A stretch of DNA of 64,000 nt from 21-14-0-10-47-8 sp966211795 (GTDB lineage: Bacteria > Bdellovibrionota > Bdellovibrionia > Bdellovibrionales > Bdellovibrionaceae): NCBI GenBank assembly GCA_966211795.1, contig CBIHNW010000008.1, forward strand, positions 1 through 64,000, given 5' to 3'. A program made the translations under genes and the position numbers. Under the pieces are notes generated by a model that was not told the DNA's origin, did not search any database, and saw nothing but the letters and a program-made list of their open reading frames with translations. This document shows positions 42,295 through 50,622 of the stretch, one piece after another (positions within the stretch are counted from its first letter, which is position 1; each line of letters starts with the position of its first letter).

Positions 42295-44471
42295 TGTGTC
42301 AGCTCCTGAGAAAGTTTGGGAAAGGCCGCTTTGATTTCCGGAAAGGATTCGAGAAACAAAGCCGTCGCTTGCTGGCTGCGCTGGATGAATTCGGCATCGT
42401 CTTTCGCCGTCGCCACCCACATCTTTAAGATGCTTCCCACCACAGTCATTTGAGAGTTCGAAGTTCCCAGCGTCAGGGATTCGAGTTCTGAAAACGGGAG
42501 AGCCGATAAAGACGGAGACTGGACATAGCCAGGATTGGCGGCGTTGGCGCGGGCCAAGAAAACTTCGCGTAACAATTTTTTGACCTGCACGTTGCTCTGG
42601 TTGAACAAGCGAAGCATGGTGGTCAGGCCCATGCGCTCATCGAGTGTGTAAACATTCGGGTTGTTGATGTAAGAATAAACTGAATTTCCTGTCGCCATCA
42701 GGGAAGGATGCTGAACCGTCGCATCCGGCAGCAGGCTAAACGGATAGAACGGGCTCATGGGAAACATCAATAAATTTCCGATTTCCTGCAGTCCTCGTTT
42801 CAACAAAACACGAGCCACCGGACTGTTGGGATCAGCCAATGTTGTCCCGTAGAAAGAATCGATTTCTTGTTTCAGTTGTGGTGACAGGCTCAGGTGATAA
42901 TAATGAAGGACATCTAAACTTGTGAATTGAACTGTCGGCTGCGCCAAAGGCGATTTGACGTCCAGCAATCCGAAATTCGCCACTTGGCCATAGGCCAGAA
43001 AGCGAGAAGAATCGGACATCGGGTAAACGTAACTGGCGGTCTGATCGCGAATCGCTAGATTTTTCAGGGCTAACACTTTTTGCGCCATGGAGATAAATTG
43101 ATCGATCGATTGAATCTGCGTCAGGTCAAAGGCCGCCTTTCGTTCCTTGACCTTTTGGATGTAATATTCAAGTGAAGCCATCAGTTTTGGCGAGTGCGCC
43201 GCTCGGGAAATCATTCCGTAGTCAAAATAGTCCAAGATTTCGAGATATTTCGGATTGGCATTCGCAACAAAGTTTTGAAAGGATGTTTGAAGACCGTATT
43301 GCAGATACCCGAAATTCATCTGATCGCTAATGAAAGGGATCATCACCTTCAGTGTCGGCAAATCAAAGCTGGACCGCAGAGTATCGGCATAAGCCTTTCC
43401 CAAACGACTCGCGTATTGGCCAGCCGAGACGCCCGCATTGGTCACCGAATAATCGCTGACAAATTTGACCAAATCTTGAAGCTCCTGAATGCTGAGACTG
43501 TCGCCATTGAGAAGCTTTCGTTGCAGCGGAGTCAGGGATACGTTCGGCAATTTGCCATATGAATCCAACGGGAAAATGGTTCCATTCTGAATGAAATTTC
43601 CCAAGTTTTCAGGGGTTTTCATCAGTTCCAAAAATAAAGACTTGGGTGCGGCCGTCGCCGTCTGCAAAACGCGAGGGCTGATCACCGCCATCCAGGTGGG
43701 TTGATAATCTTCGTACCGAAGCGCCTGAACGCCTGCGTCCGCCAATCTTTGAACATACGACGTATCCGATGAGACTTTTGACATGACTTCGTAAGTGGAC
43801 ATCAGAATTTCAAGTATGACGATCGGACCTTTCGGCCGAAACACGGTCAGCACCGGGCCGTAGGACGCGCTATCTGTGGGATGGAGGGAAACGTAATAGC
43901 CTTTGCCGGCCGCCTGCCCAGGTTCGGCCAGGATCTCTTTCATGTCATCGGCAGAGATTTGGCCATTGGCGATCCACGCATCCGAGTAATCTTTGTCCGC
44001 CCATTCAAAAACCATTTTGGCATCGGCAACGCGAATTCTGCCAACTGCTGTTTCTGGAGTCGAAGCGGTGTCGTACAAGGTTTCCCCATCCAAGCGAAAC
44101 TGGTGAGCCTGCAGAACTGCCGGCTTCAGCTCACCATGCGGAGCCCGCAGAGTCGGCACCGGATAGGTGGTCGGAGTGAGAAATGAGTAAGAGCCCCCAG
44201 AGATCGAACCAGCGGTCGAAATGCCACTGGCGGTCGAGATCGCGCTTGCTGTGGAAGCTGCCATCCACGGCGGAATAGTGGTGGTCGTCGAAGTTCCGGT
44301 CGCCGGTTGCGGTTGTATTTGCGGTTGCGGTTGAATTTGCGGTTGCGGTTGAATTTGCGGTTGCGGTTGAATTTGCGGTTGCGGTTGAATTTGCGCGAAA
44401 GTCGAAGATGCGGCGAAAACAATTGCGCCGATGAGGGCGGAAGGAAGAAAGGCTCTTTCGCGTTTTTTCAT
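42291..44471 (-). CDS. Large exported pseudo-Fic protein with extra N-terminal domain
   Basis: 726 residues. GGAG lies 7 bases before the ATG at 44471. A signal peptide ends near FAQ. Five perfect QIQPQP repeats follow (residues 27-56), then a Ser/Thr linker. Residues about 108-275 form a separate domain with LDGETLYDTAS, GKGYYVSLHPTDSASYG and PTWMAVISPRVL, which faintly resembles ADP-ribosyltransferase folds. Residues 406-726 align with the adjacent Fic protein (NPKYLEILDYF against NPIYLNVLQFF; MWVATAKDDAEFIQRS against QWVASAKSNDEFLKRS). Where the partner has the HPFSDGNGR motif this protein has YTLDERMGL before RLF, so it should lack Fic activity. It is first in a two-gene operon. Confidence 0.6.
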   Translation of the reverse strand: MKKRERAFLPSALIGAIVFAASSTFAQIQPQPQIQPQPQIQPQPQIQPQPQIQPQPATGTSTTTTIPPWMAASTASAISTASGISTAGSISGGSYSFLTPTTYPVPTLRAPHGELKPAVLQAHQFRLDGETLYDTASTPETAVGRIRVADAKMVFEWADKDYSDAWIANGQISADDMKEILAEPGQAAGKGYYVSLHPTDSASYGPVLTVFRPKGPIVILEILMSTYEVMSKVSSDTSYVQRLADAGVQALRYEDYQPTWMAVISPRVLQTATAAPKSLFLELMKTPENLGNFIQNGTIFPLDSYGKLPNVSLTPLQRKLLNGDSLSIQELQDLVKFVSDYSVTNAGVSAGQYASRLGKAYADTLRSSFDLPTLKVMIPFISDQMNFGYLQYGLQTSFQNFVANANPKYLEILDYFDYGMISRAAHSPKLMASLEYYIQKVKERKAAFDLTQIQSIDQFISMAQKVLALKNLAIRDQTASYVYPMSDSSRFLAYGQVANFGLLDVKSPLAQPTVQFTSLDVLHYYHLSLSPQLKQEIDSFYGTTLADPNSPVARVLLKRGLQEIGNLLMFPMSPFYPFSLLPDATVQHPSLMATGNSVYSYINNPNVYTLDERMGLTTMLRLFNQSNVQVKKLLREVFLARANAANPGYVQSPSLSALPFSELESLTLGTSNSQMTVVGSILKMWVATAKDDAEFIQRSQQATALFLESFPEIKAAFPKLSQELTQ
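44304..44393. repeat. 18-bp perfect tandem repeat inside the pseudo-Fic gene (five units)
   Basis: Five in-frame copies of an 18-base unit rich in TTGCGG encode QIQPQP repeats right after the signal peptide. Near-identical units imply recent expansion, so copy number probably varies. Confidence 0.8.
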
Positions 44472-44641
44472 TGGATTCTCCAGATTATGGCAAGACTCAA
44501 AGAGCAGGAGAATACGAAAAAACGGTCTCAAAAGAGACTGTAGAGATTATGACAGGTAAAACTGACAAGCGCACAACACGCTTCTCGAGAAGCCTAATGC
44601 TTCGGAGCGGTGGACTCTGCATGGATGCGGAATTTGCAATG

Positions 44642-44806
44642 CTCACATTCTTGCCGACAGATTGGTAGCCAGGCTTTATCCGTGAATTCGCATACGATTC
44701 TTGTCTACGGATCCGTATACAAGTCCTGTCTACGGATTCGCATACGATTCTTGTCTACTGATTCGTATACAAGTCTTGTCTACGGATCCGTAGACAAGAA
44801 AGTGAG
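44642..44806. repeat. Palindromic repeat element, copy 2 (four to five 25-bp units)
   Basis: Units lie at 44699-44723, 44724-44748, 44749-44773 and 44774-44798, with a degenerate one at 44674-44698. The last unit is a perfect palindrome whose left half is CTTGTCTACGGA. Alternating ends (TACAAG or TACGAT) suggest two unit subtypes. The left end CTCACATTCTTG (44642-44653) and right end ACAAGAAAGTGAG (44794-44806) match the ends of copy 1 at 29316-29380. It lies between two minus-strand genes, upstream of the pseudo-Fic gene. No gene is visible in 44472-44861. Confidence 0.7.
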
Positions 44807-44861
44807 TGTTTCTGAATGACCCTTCCCTCCAGAAACCGAGAAGGCAGATTTCCAGAGCGAA

Positions 44862-45395
44862 TCAGTCAAATAATTTTTGGGGGCGGTCTTCGAATTTTTG
44901 AAACTGGCCCTTGTCGAAGGTGAGAAGCCAAATGCGGCTGTATTTATCGCCATCCCAATCTTTCAGATGTGAGGCGCCAAATTCTTCGGCGATGTCTTTG
45001 ATCTGGTCATGGCTCCAGCAAATCATCACGGTTCGGCCGTCGAAGGCGGGATCCTTTTGAATCTGCTGCACCATCATTTTCCATTCATCGCTTTCCCAGA
45101 TGATCTGGATTGGCAGCTGAAGCTTTTGCGAGAGCGGGGTCAGTGTTTGAATCGAACGGACCGATCCGTGTTTGTCCTTTGGCTTTGCCGCGAACAGCGC
45201 GACGGGCCGATCCAGGTCTGGGTAAGTCTCGAAAATCTGCGGCAGAGCAAAAGCTCGTTGCCAACCCTTTTGAGATAGCACGTTTCCTTCTTTGCCTTTT
45301 GGTTCTTCACCGTGGCGAATCAGGATCACCTGCGCGGGCATCGCCCACGCACCGAATGAGAACAGAAATGCGAAGAGAAGGGTGAACTTTGTCAT
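44862..45395 (-). CDS. Exported histidine phosphatase family protein
   Basis: 177 residues. AGGAG precedes the ATG. A signal peptide (MTKFTLLFAFLFSFGAWA) is followed by VILIRHGEEP, the RHG catalytic motif (His28). SIQTLTPLSQKL and MICWSHDQIKDI supply later motifs, the last holding the second catalytic His. The middle Arg is in GSVRSIQTL. Periplasmic or secreted phosphatase; substrate unknown. It lies 18 bases after the gene at 45414-46712 and is probably co-transcribed with it. Confidence 0.8.
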   Translation of the reverse strand: MTKFTLLFAFLFSFGAWAMPAQVILIRHGEEPKGKEGNVLSQKGWQRAFALPQIFETYPDLDRPVALFAAKPKDKHGSVRSIQTLTPLSQKLQLPIQIIWESDEWKMMVQQIQKDPAFDGRTVMICWSHDQIKDIAEEFGASHLKDWDGDKYSRIWLLTFDKGQFQKFEDRPQKLFD

Positions 45396-45413
45396 GATTC
45401 TCCTGAGCGGCGC

Positions 45414-46712
45414 TTAGGGGCGCGCCAAAGCTGTGTTTCCAGAGTCGAAAGCTGGGCAATTGACGGACTTCAATTGATCGATTTTTTGATGCATGGCTTT
45501 GAGCCATCGGTCTGTCGTGACTCCAGTTGCAATTTCGGCACGCGACAGTTGGTAGATGTCCGACCATTGCTTGTCCGTGATGCGACTGAGACGTTGCACC
45601 AGAAGATCGCGAGCTTCTGAGCTGATCACCGGCGAAAGCAGAACGCTGTGGTAATCGACTTTGCGCTCTTTCCAATAGATATCGCTCGTCAAAGTTCCAT
45701 GGCAAAGACCGTCGCTGCCCATTTTCAATGGAGGGATCTGTTCCCAAGTGCCGAAATTAAAGCGCTCGTAATAAGCGTGACCATAATCGTGAGTGTAGGC
45801 GATCGGAGTTGGGCATTGAACCTTGTCGGCACCCATCGTCGGATCCGCGCACGCCAATCTTTGATTCAGAGAATACGAATCAGTTTCCATAATAAAGTTG
45901 ATCCACAAGATCCAAGCTTCGCGTTCGATCCTCATTTTTCGGATTTCCGCATCCGTGTCACCCGATACGATCATCAGTTCGTTGAAGCTGAGACCGAGAA
46001 TGCTCAGAGCCGGATTTTTGGGTTTCGAAGCCAGAGTTTGCGGAGTGGCGATCTGTGGATACGAAAGCTCGCGATCGACCATCGCCGCATTGAAAACGGT
46101 TTGGCCTTTTCCCGCCGGTGCCGAAGCATGGTCTTGATTCCATGGATTGTCGGATGGGCAGTTGGTGCAAATGACTTGGGCTGGGCAATAAAGTTCGGTG
46201 AAAAAACCCAAAAGGTGAGCGGAATTCACGCCCAAGATGGTGGGAATCAATTCGGAATCCTTCACGGATTTTCCGTTTTGCGAATACTTCACCTTTCGCT
46301 TTTTCAGATCGGTTTTACCGTCTTCTTTAAAGTCACAGTAATACTTGGAAGTCCCGCCTCCCAAAGAGTGATCGTCAGGATGATATTGGCATTCCACGAC
46401 GGGCCATTCATAGACGTTTTGATTCTGCGTCTTTCGATATTGAAAGGCGGAACCGCAACGTTTTTGCAAATCCTGGATGACGTCGACCGTCGAAGTTGAG
46501 GTGGAGCCGACTTCGGCTGCGGGATCAAAAGTGTTAAAAACCTGAGCGCGCGCAATCATGTGATCTCGCTGAGGCATCGTGAGATTTTTCAGGGCGTCTT
46601 TCATGATCGCCTTTTTGTTGGACTCGGGATTGGTGGCGGTGTTGGCGGAAGCGTTCAAAGAAACGGTCGCCGTCAAAAGTGCTGTCATAACGGAAAAAAC
46701 TGCAAGTTTCAT
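45414..46712 (-). CDS. Exported protein of unknown function with HDYGH motif
   Basis: 432 residues. GGAGG lies 7 bases before the ATG at 46712; an in-frame TTG six bases upstream is less likely. A signal peptide ends near ASA. The mature part has about nine Cys (FCDFKED-type clusters such as CPAQVICTNCP) and the motif YTHDYGHAYYERFN near residue 320, whose two His and Asp could bind metal. No family recognised. It is followed at 18 bases by the exported phosphatase gene. Confidence 0.55.
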   Translation of the reverse strand: MKLAVFSVMTALLTATVSLNASANTATNPESNKKAIMKDALKNLTMPQRDHMIARAQVFNTFDPAAEVGSTSTSTVDVIQDLQKRCGSAFQYRKTQNQNVYEWPVVECQYHPDDHSLGGGTSKYYCDFKEDGKTDLKKRKVKYSQNGKSVKDSELIPTILGVNSAHLLGFFTELYCPAQVICTNCPSDNPWNQDHASAPAGKGQTVFNAAMVDRELSYPQIATPQTLASKPKNPALSILGLSFNELMIVSGDTDAEIRKMRIEREAWILWINFIMETDSYSLNQRLACADPTMGADKVQCPTPIAYTHDYGHAYYERFNFGTWEQIPPLKMGSDGLCHGTLTSDIYWKERKVDYHSVLLSPVISSEARDLLVQRLSRITDKQWSDIYQLSRAEIATGVTTDRWLKAMHQKIDQLKSVNCPAFDSGNTALARP

Positions 46713-46908
46713 TTCCAACCTCCATCAAAGGTGGCGCTAACAAACGTGGAGCCCTTCGCTCGAAGATTGAGGTCGGACGAAGGAAGCAAAAGGAAACTGA
46801 ATTCAATTCCGGGGCCACTGCAATTGGCATCCTCGGATCATTTGAAGTTTCGACGGTTGTCTAAGATTTCGACAGGGATCAAAAATGAGCGTGAAGAGCC
46901 GGGCTCAC

Positions 46909-47328
46909 TCAAGGTTCGGTCTTGTAAGCCACGGCCCGCATTTTCCAACCATTGCGTTCGTAGAAATTTTTGCCACGATCGTTGTCGGCGCCGGTGCACA
47001 GGCGCAGGCGTTTGCAGTTTTCAGCGCGCGCAATTTCTTTGGCCTTTGATAACAGGCGAGCCCCCAGTCCCTTGGACCGAGTTTTTTCGTCAACCACGAG
47101 ATCATCGATGTACATGTGTCGGCCGTGCACCAAATCAGTCAGGATTCGGTATCCCATCAGGCCTTGGCAATGGCCGTCTTCAAAAAATCCCAAAAGCTGA
47201 TAACGGCTGTCGCGCATGGCGGATTGAACCAAATCCACGAATTGAGTTTCATCCAGGTGCTCGCGCAGCTGTTTCATTAATGGAAAAATAGATTTGAGAT
47301 CTTCAGCGGATTGAATCAGTCTGAACAT
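46909..47328 (-). CDS. GNAT acetyltransferase
   Basis: 139 residues. GAGG lies 5 bases before the ATG. YIDDLVVDEKTRSKGLGARLL is the acetyl-CoA-binding A motif (R-x-x-G-x-G/A), and FYERNGWKMRAVAY is the B motif. The opening FRLIQSAEDL and the length fit a general small GNAT. It follows the ferredoxin gene by seven bases in the same operon. Substrate unknown. Confidence 0.85.
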   Translation of the reverse strand: MFRLIQSAEDLKSIFPLMKQLREHLDETQFVDLVQSAMRDSRYQLLGFFEDGHCQGLMGYRILTDLVHGRHMYIDDLVVDEKTRSKGLGARLLSKAKEIARAENCKRLRLCTGADNDRGKNFYERNGWKMRAVAYKTEP

Positions 47329-47335
47329 GGAAACC

Positions 47336-47623
47336 TCAAGTCGACTTTTTGACAGCTTCGCGAACTTTGTCTAGCACCGCGGGGCTGTCATTTTGCGTGA
47401 GGTCGAACATCCATTCATTTTGCGGATAAACGACGGCGACGATGCCTCGCTCACAATATCCCATGCAACCCGAGGAACTGACGCGAACGGATTTTCCAAA
47501 TTCGCTTCGGCATTGTTCTTTGAGATTTTTCCGAATTTCCTCGGAACCTTTTGAACCGCATTTTCCGGGACGATCCGGAGAATTGGTGCAAACAAAAAGA
47601 TGAGCTTTGTAACCGTCTGACAT
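47336..47623 (-). CDS. Thioredoxin-fold [2Fe-2S] ferredoxin
   Basis: 95 residues. Cys ligands: LFVCTNSPDRPGKCG (C-x9-C) and SSGCMGYCERG (C-x3-C), as in thioredoxin-like [2Fe-2S] proteins such as the NuoE-type and Shethna-like ferredoxins. VVYPQNEWMFD matches the family C-terminal strand. Cytoplasmic electron carrier or sensor. It is co-transcribed with the downstream GNAT gene. The partner reductase is not visible. Confidence 0.85.
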   Translation of the reverse strand: MSDGYKAHLFVCTNSPDRPGKCGSKGSEEIRKNLKEQCRSEFGKSVRVSSSGCMGYCERGIVAVVYPQNEWMFDLTQNDSPAVLDKVREAVKKST

Positions 47624-47783
47624 GAACTGAATATAGCGCTAAGACCTGGATTCTTGAAGCAAATAATCAGTGTCACCCGAAACAGCAAGCACTCTTAAAG
47701 GTGCAAAGTCGAGGCGTCGCACTGATTGTGTGCATTCTGCGCAGTGAGGATGGCGTACGTATGGACGGCAACGATTCAGGAAG

Positions 47784-47822
47784 GCCCTTGGCGCCAATTG
47801 AACTGGGGCCGGCGCCAAGGGC
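47784..47822. terminator. Strong perfect hairpin
   Basis: GCCCTTGGCGCC (47784-47795) pairs perfectly with GGCGCCAAGGGC (47811-47822) around a 15-base loop. It lies downstream of the minus-strand gene ending at 47855. No T-run follows in that direction. It may be a stabiliser, a terminator that needs a factor, or an extragenic palindrome. Confidence 0.45.
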
Positions 47823-47854
47823 AAGGGAGCAGATAGATTTGTTCGACGACACTC

Positions 47855-48487
47855 TCAGTATTGCACTTCGTGAACGTAGCAAGTTCCGGGCAAGCGACCC
47901 GTGGAAATATCCAAAGTTGATTCATAGGTTCCGGTGTTTGCCAATGCGCCTTCAGGAAAGAGCTCGATAGCGGGAAAGGCAGCCGTTGGAGGAGAAATGC
48001 GCTCGCTGACGGTCTCTACTTGCACGCGACCCGAGTCATTATACATGGTCTGTGAATCGCAACCGACGCCGAAACGAACTTCGTCATATCCGTATTGGGT
48101 CGGCGTGTAGACTGCACTGGCGTAGCAAAATTTCGGACTGTGATGATCTTCATTCACATGGTATCGACAATCGACACGCATCATTTTTTTCTGGCACTGT
48201 GGCATGTCACCGTCATAAGAGGGGTCGTGTTTGCCTTGTTTGCCGTCGTCACCTTTGTCATTGCCACATTGTTGCGAATTGTCTGAACCGTTTTGGTTTT
48301 GATCGCTATGACCCTGATTCTGACCTTGACCATGGTCATGGCCTTGCTCATTGAAAAAATATTGACGAAGAGCCCCGGTGTCGCTCTGAACATTATCTTG
48401 AGGGTTCAAGAACGCAGCATTTGCAGCTTGCATGCTGAAGATCGTTGCCAGCGCGAGGGCTGATGTCAATTTTGCTGAAAGAGTCAT
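47855..48487 (-). CDS. Exported protein with Gly/His/Asn/Gln-rich segment
   Basis: 210 residues. AGGAG lies 5 bases before the ATG. A signal peptide ends near AANA. Residues about 48-90 are low-complexity (GHDHGQGQNQGH, DQNQNGSDN), possibly metal-binding through His. The rest contains about six Cys (QCQKK, VDCRYH, FCYASA, GVGCDS, GTCYVHE) and looks all-beta. Family not recognised; secreted or outer-membrane associated. Confidence 0.55.
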   Translation of the reverse strand: MTLSAKLTSALALATIFSMQAANAAFLNPQDNVQSDTGALRQYFFNEQGHDHGQGQNQGHSDQNQNGSDNSQQCGNDKGDDGKQGKHDPSYDGDMPQCQKKMMRVDCRYHVNEDHHSPKFCYASAVYTPTQYGYDEVRFGVGCDSQTMYNDSGRVQVETVSERISPPTAAFPAIELFPEGALANTGTYESTLDISTGRLPGTCYVHEVQY

Positions 48488-48794
48488 GATGTTCTCCTAA
48501 TTGTTGGTTGATGAGAATGCGCGTCTGTTTGACGTGAGCAGCGAGAGCGGTCTTTGCAACCGGCATGCGCAGGCTTAAAAAGAAAAAAATCAATTTTCAT
48601 TTCGAAATCGGGGCATTTTAAGCAATAACGCGGAAGCTGTGATTCCAAATAAGGAACAGTTTACTTTGAATACTGCTTTATCCCAAGCGTAATGCATGGT
48701 TCGAAGATTGCTCAGGACCGCGAGTGCTTCATTCATTTCGTGTTTAGATTTTATCAATATGCTTGAAGAGCGTGCAAAACGTGAAGGAAATATA
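48488..48794. other. Divergent intergenic region
   Basis: About 300 bases between the starts of two divergent envelope-protein genes. The right half is AT-rich. I see no hairpin, repeat or gene worth calling; promoters for both neighbours should lie here. Confidence 0.4.
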
Positions 48795-49715
48795 ATGAAT
48801 AATAATTTATTTATAGCAGAGGCGCTGTTGTTGGCGGTATTTTTAACGGCTTGCGATTCGTCCAAATTTTCGAAAGTCGAAAATCAGATGCCTGTCGCTG
48901 AAAAAACGCCACAAACAAGCGACAAGTCTGAGCAAGCTCCAATGACAGACCAAGTGCCTGTAATCCCAGTGGCGCCTATTCTGATTTCCGGCTGCCGACT
49001 TTTTATACAAGACAAATATCAGGTGCGTCTGATGATCGACGATCAATGGCAAGAATTTTCGGCCGCTTTACCCACTCAGGATTTGACCAATCAGATCATT
49101 CCTCTTGGCTCGGCAGCGGATCTAAATGCACAATTAACTTGTTTGAATAAGACCTGCAGTCAATCGATGGTGCAATTGAAAAAAGTGGATCCAAGCACCC
49201 GAAGTGTGGTGGCCGAAGCTGTGCTTCATTTTGAACAAGACAAATTGTTGGTTGTCGGCCCAGAAATTTTACGTGATTGCCAGGAGCCGGTCTTTTTTGA
49301 TTACGAGATGAATCAGTTGATCGGGAATCAGCGAGAAGTTCTTTACAGTCTTGAGCAGTTGCAACAAACAACTGAAGTCATCTTGACCTTTACGGATCTT
49401 GAAAGTCAGCAAACAAATGCTTTGTCTGACACCTCCGCAGGACGCAAAGCCTCTTCCTTTCGCGTTGAACTTTCCGCTGGTGATCGCAGCCTGTTGACGG
49501 TGGCGGACTCGGGCCGTGGAGACTCGTCTTTCGAATTTGTTCAAAACGAGCGCCACTTGCACCCAGATGGCATGACTTATGAAATGACGTCGGGCGAGCA
49601 GGGGCATTTGTTGCAACAAATGACATTTCACTTTCAATTGACGTCCAATCCTCGGGTGCAATCCATTTGTTACCGGATGCCGCTCAATCCACAGATCTTA
49701 GCGCATGTCCTTTGA
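48795..49715 (+). CDS. Lipoprotein of unknown function
   Basis: 306 residues. AAGGA lies 6 bases before the ATG. The signal ends in VFLTAC, a good lipobox (Cys about 20). A Pro/Gln/Lys linker follows, then about 240 residues with Cys at SGCRLF, LTCLNKTCS, RDCQEP and SICYRM. No family recognised. Likely outer-membrane-anchored. It reads towards the RsmB-like gene. Confidence 0.55.
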   Translation: MNNNLFIAEALLLAVFLTACDSSKFSKVENQMPVAEKTPQTSDKSEQAPMTDQVPVIPVAPILISGCRLFIQDKYQVRLMIDDQWQEFSAALPTQDLTNQIIPLGSAADLNAQLTCLNKTCSQSMVQLKKVDPSTRSVVAEAVLHFEQDKLLVVGPEILRDCQEPVFFDYEMNQLIGNQREVLYSLEQLQQTTEVILTFTDLESQQTNALSDTSAGRKASSFRVELSAGDRSLLTVADSGRGDSSFEFVQNERHLHPDGMTYEMTSGEQGHLLQQMTFHFQLTSNPRVQSICYRMPLNPQILAHVL

Positions 49716-49796
49716 CCTGGTGGCCCATCTTCATGTAGAGATGAAGGTGAGGGCCCTATTTCAATTCCAGAATCGATTTATCAGTTTTATCAGAAG

Positions 49797-50606
49797 ATGC
49801 ATGGCGATCGTTGGCCGACGCTCTTGCAATCATTGCTCGAGCCCGAGAAGCAAGTGCAAAGATGGAATCAGTTTGCAACGCCACCACCGTCGCAGGAAAT
49901 TTCGGATGTTGAAAAAAAAGGCGAGATTTCTCGGGATGCCAATGGGCTTTTGCAGACTTACATCATGGATCCAGCCAGCTACTGGGCGGCGAAAGCGCTG
50001 GATGTGCAAAGCGGGGATTCGGTCTTGGATATGTGTGCAGCACCCGGTGGCAAGTCCTTGATTTTGGCCGAAGCGCTGCACGAATCCGGCGAGCTGATCG
50101 CCAACGAGGTGTCAGAATCCCGACGTGAAAGACTGAAGAAAGTCATTCAGCAATACATTCCGCGCGACGTGCGCGATCGGGTCTGGGTGACGGGTAAAGA
50201 CGGTGGTAAATTCGCGCTCACGCATGCGCAGAAATTCGACCGCGTTCTGGTCGATGCCCCATGCTCGGGCGAACGACATTTATTTGAAACAAAAAAAGAA
50301 TTGGAAGAGTGGAAGCCCTCGCGTTCGGAAAAACTGGCGCAACGTCAGTACGCCCTGCTGACGGCGGCTTTGATAGCAACCCGGCCCGAAGGACGGATCG
50401 TCTATTCGACCTGTTCGATTTCGGATTTGGAAAATGATCTGGTGATCAAAAAATTGCAGCATAAAAAAGCGGGAAAGTTCGTGGTCCTTGAAACGGAACT
50501 TCCGCCGGTGCCGGGGGCCGAGAAAACCGAATTCGGGATTCGCATGTGGCCGGATCGAAGTGCGGCCGGCCCCATTTATTATTCGGTCTTACAGGTTCAA
50601 GCTTAA
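49797..50606 (+). CDS. RsmB/NOP-family RNA cytosine methyltransferase
   Basis: 269 residues from the first ATG. SAM motif VLDMCAAPGGKSLILAEAL (motif I), VLVDAPCSGERH with catalytic PC (motif IV), and VYSTCSISDLEND with the second Cys (motif VI). This is the RNA m5C methyltransferase core without an NusB-like domain. Just upstream, in frame and without ATG/GTG/TTG, the codons read IPESIYQFYQKMHGDRW, which looks like the conserved family N-terminus. An AAGGTGAGG at 49744-49752 lies five bases before an in-frame ATT at 49758, so a rare ATT start is possible. Confidence 0.88.
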   Translation: MHGDRWPTLLQSLLEPEKQVQRWNQFATPPPSQEISDVEKKGEISRDANGLLQTYIMDPASYWAAKALDVQSGDSVLDMCAAPGGKSLILAEALHESGELIANEVSESRRERLKKVIQQYIPRDVRDRVWVTGKDGGKFALTHAQKFDRVLVDAPCSGERHLFETKKELEEWKPSRSEKLAQRQYALLTAALIATRPEGRIVYSTCSISDLENDLVIKKLQHKKAGKFVVLETELPPVPGAEKTEFGIRMWPDRSAAGPIYYSVLQVQA

Positions 50607-50622
50607 AAAACCGGCTTTCATT

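Noticed and set aside
29316..44806. CRISPR-like repeats
   Set aside because: The 25-bp units are directly joined with no spacers, are palindromic over their whole length, and no cas genes are nearby.
44610..44819. Open frame through the palindromic repeats
   Set aside because: It is only the translation of the 25-bp units, has no ribosome binding site, and its repeats are palindromic DNA with a period not divisible by three.
48590..48865. Minus-strand frame upstream of the lipoprotein gene
   Set aside because: It overlaps the lipoprotein start region and has no initiation signal; composition looks like AT-rich intergenic DNA.
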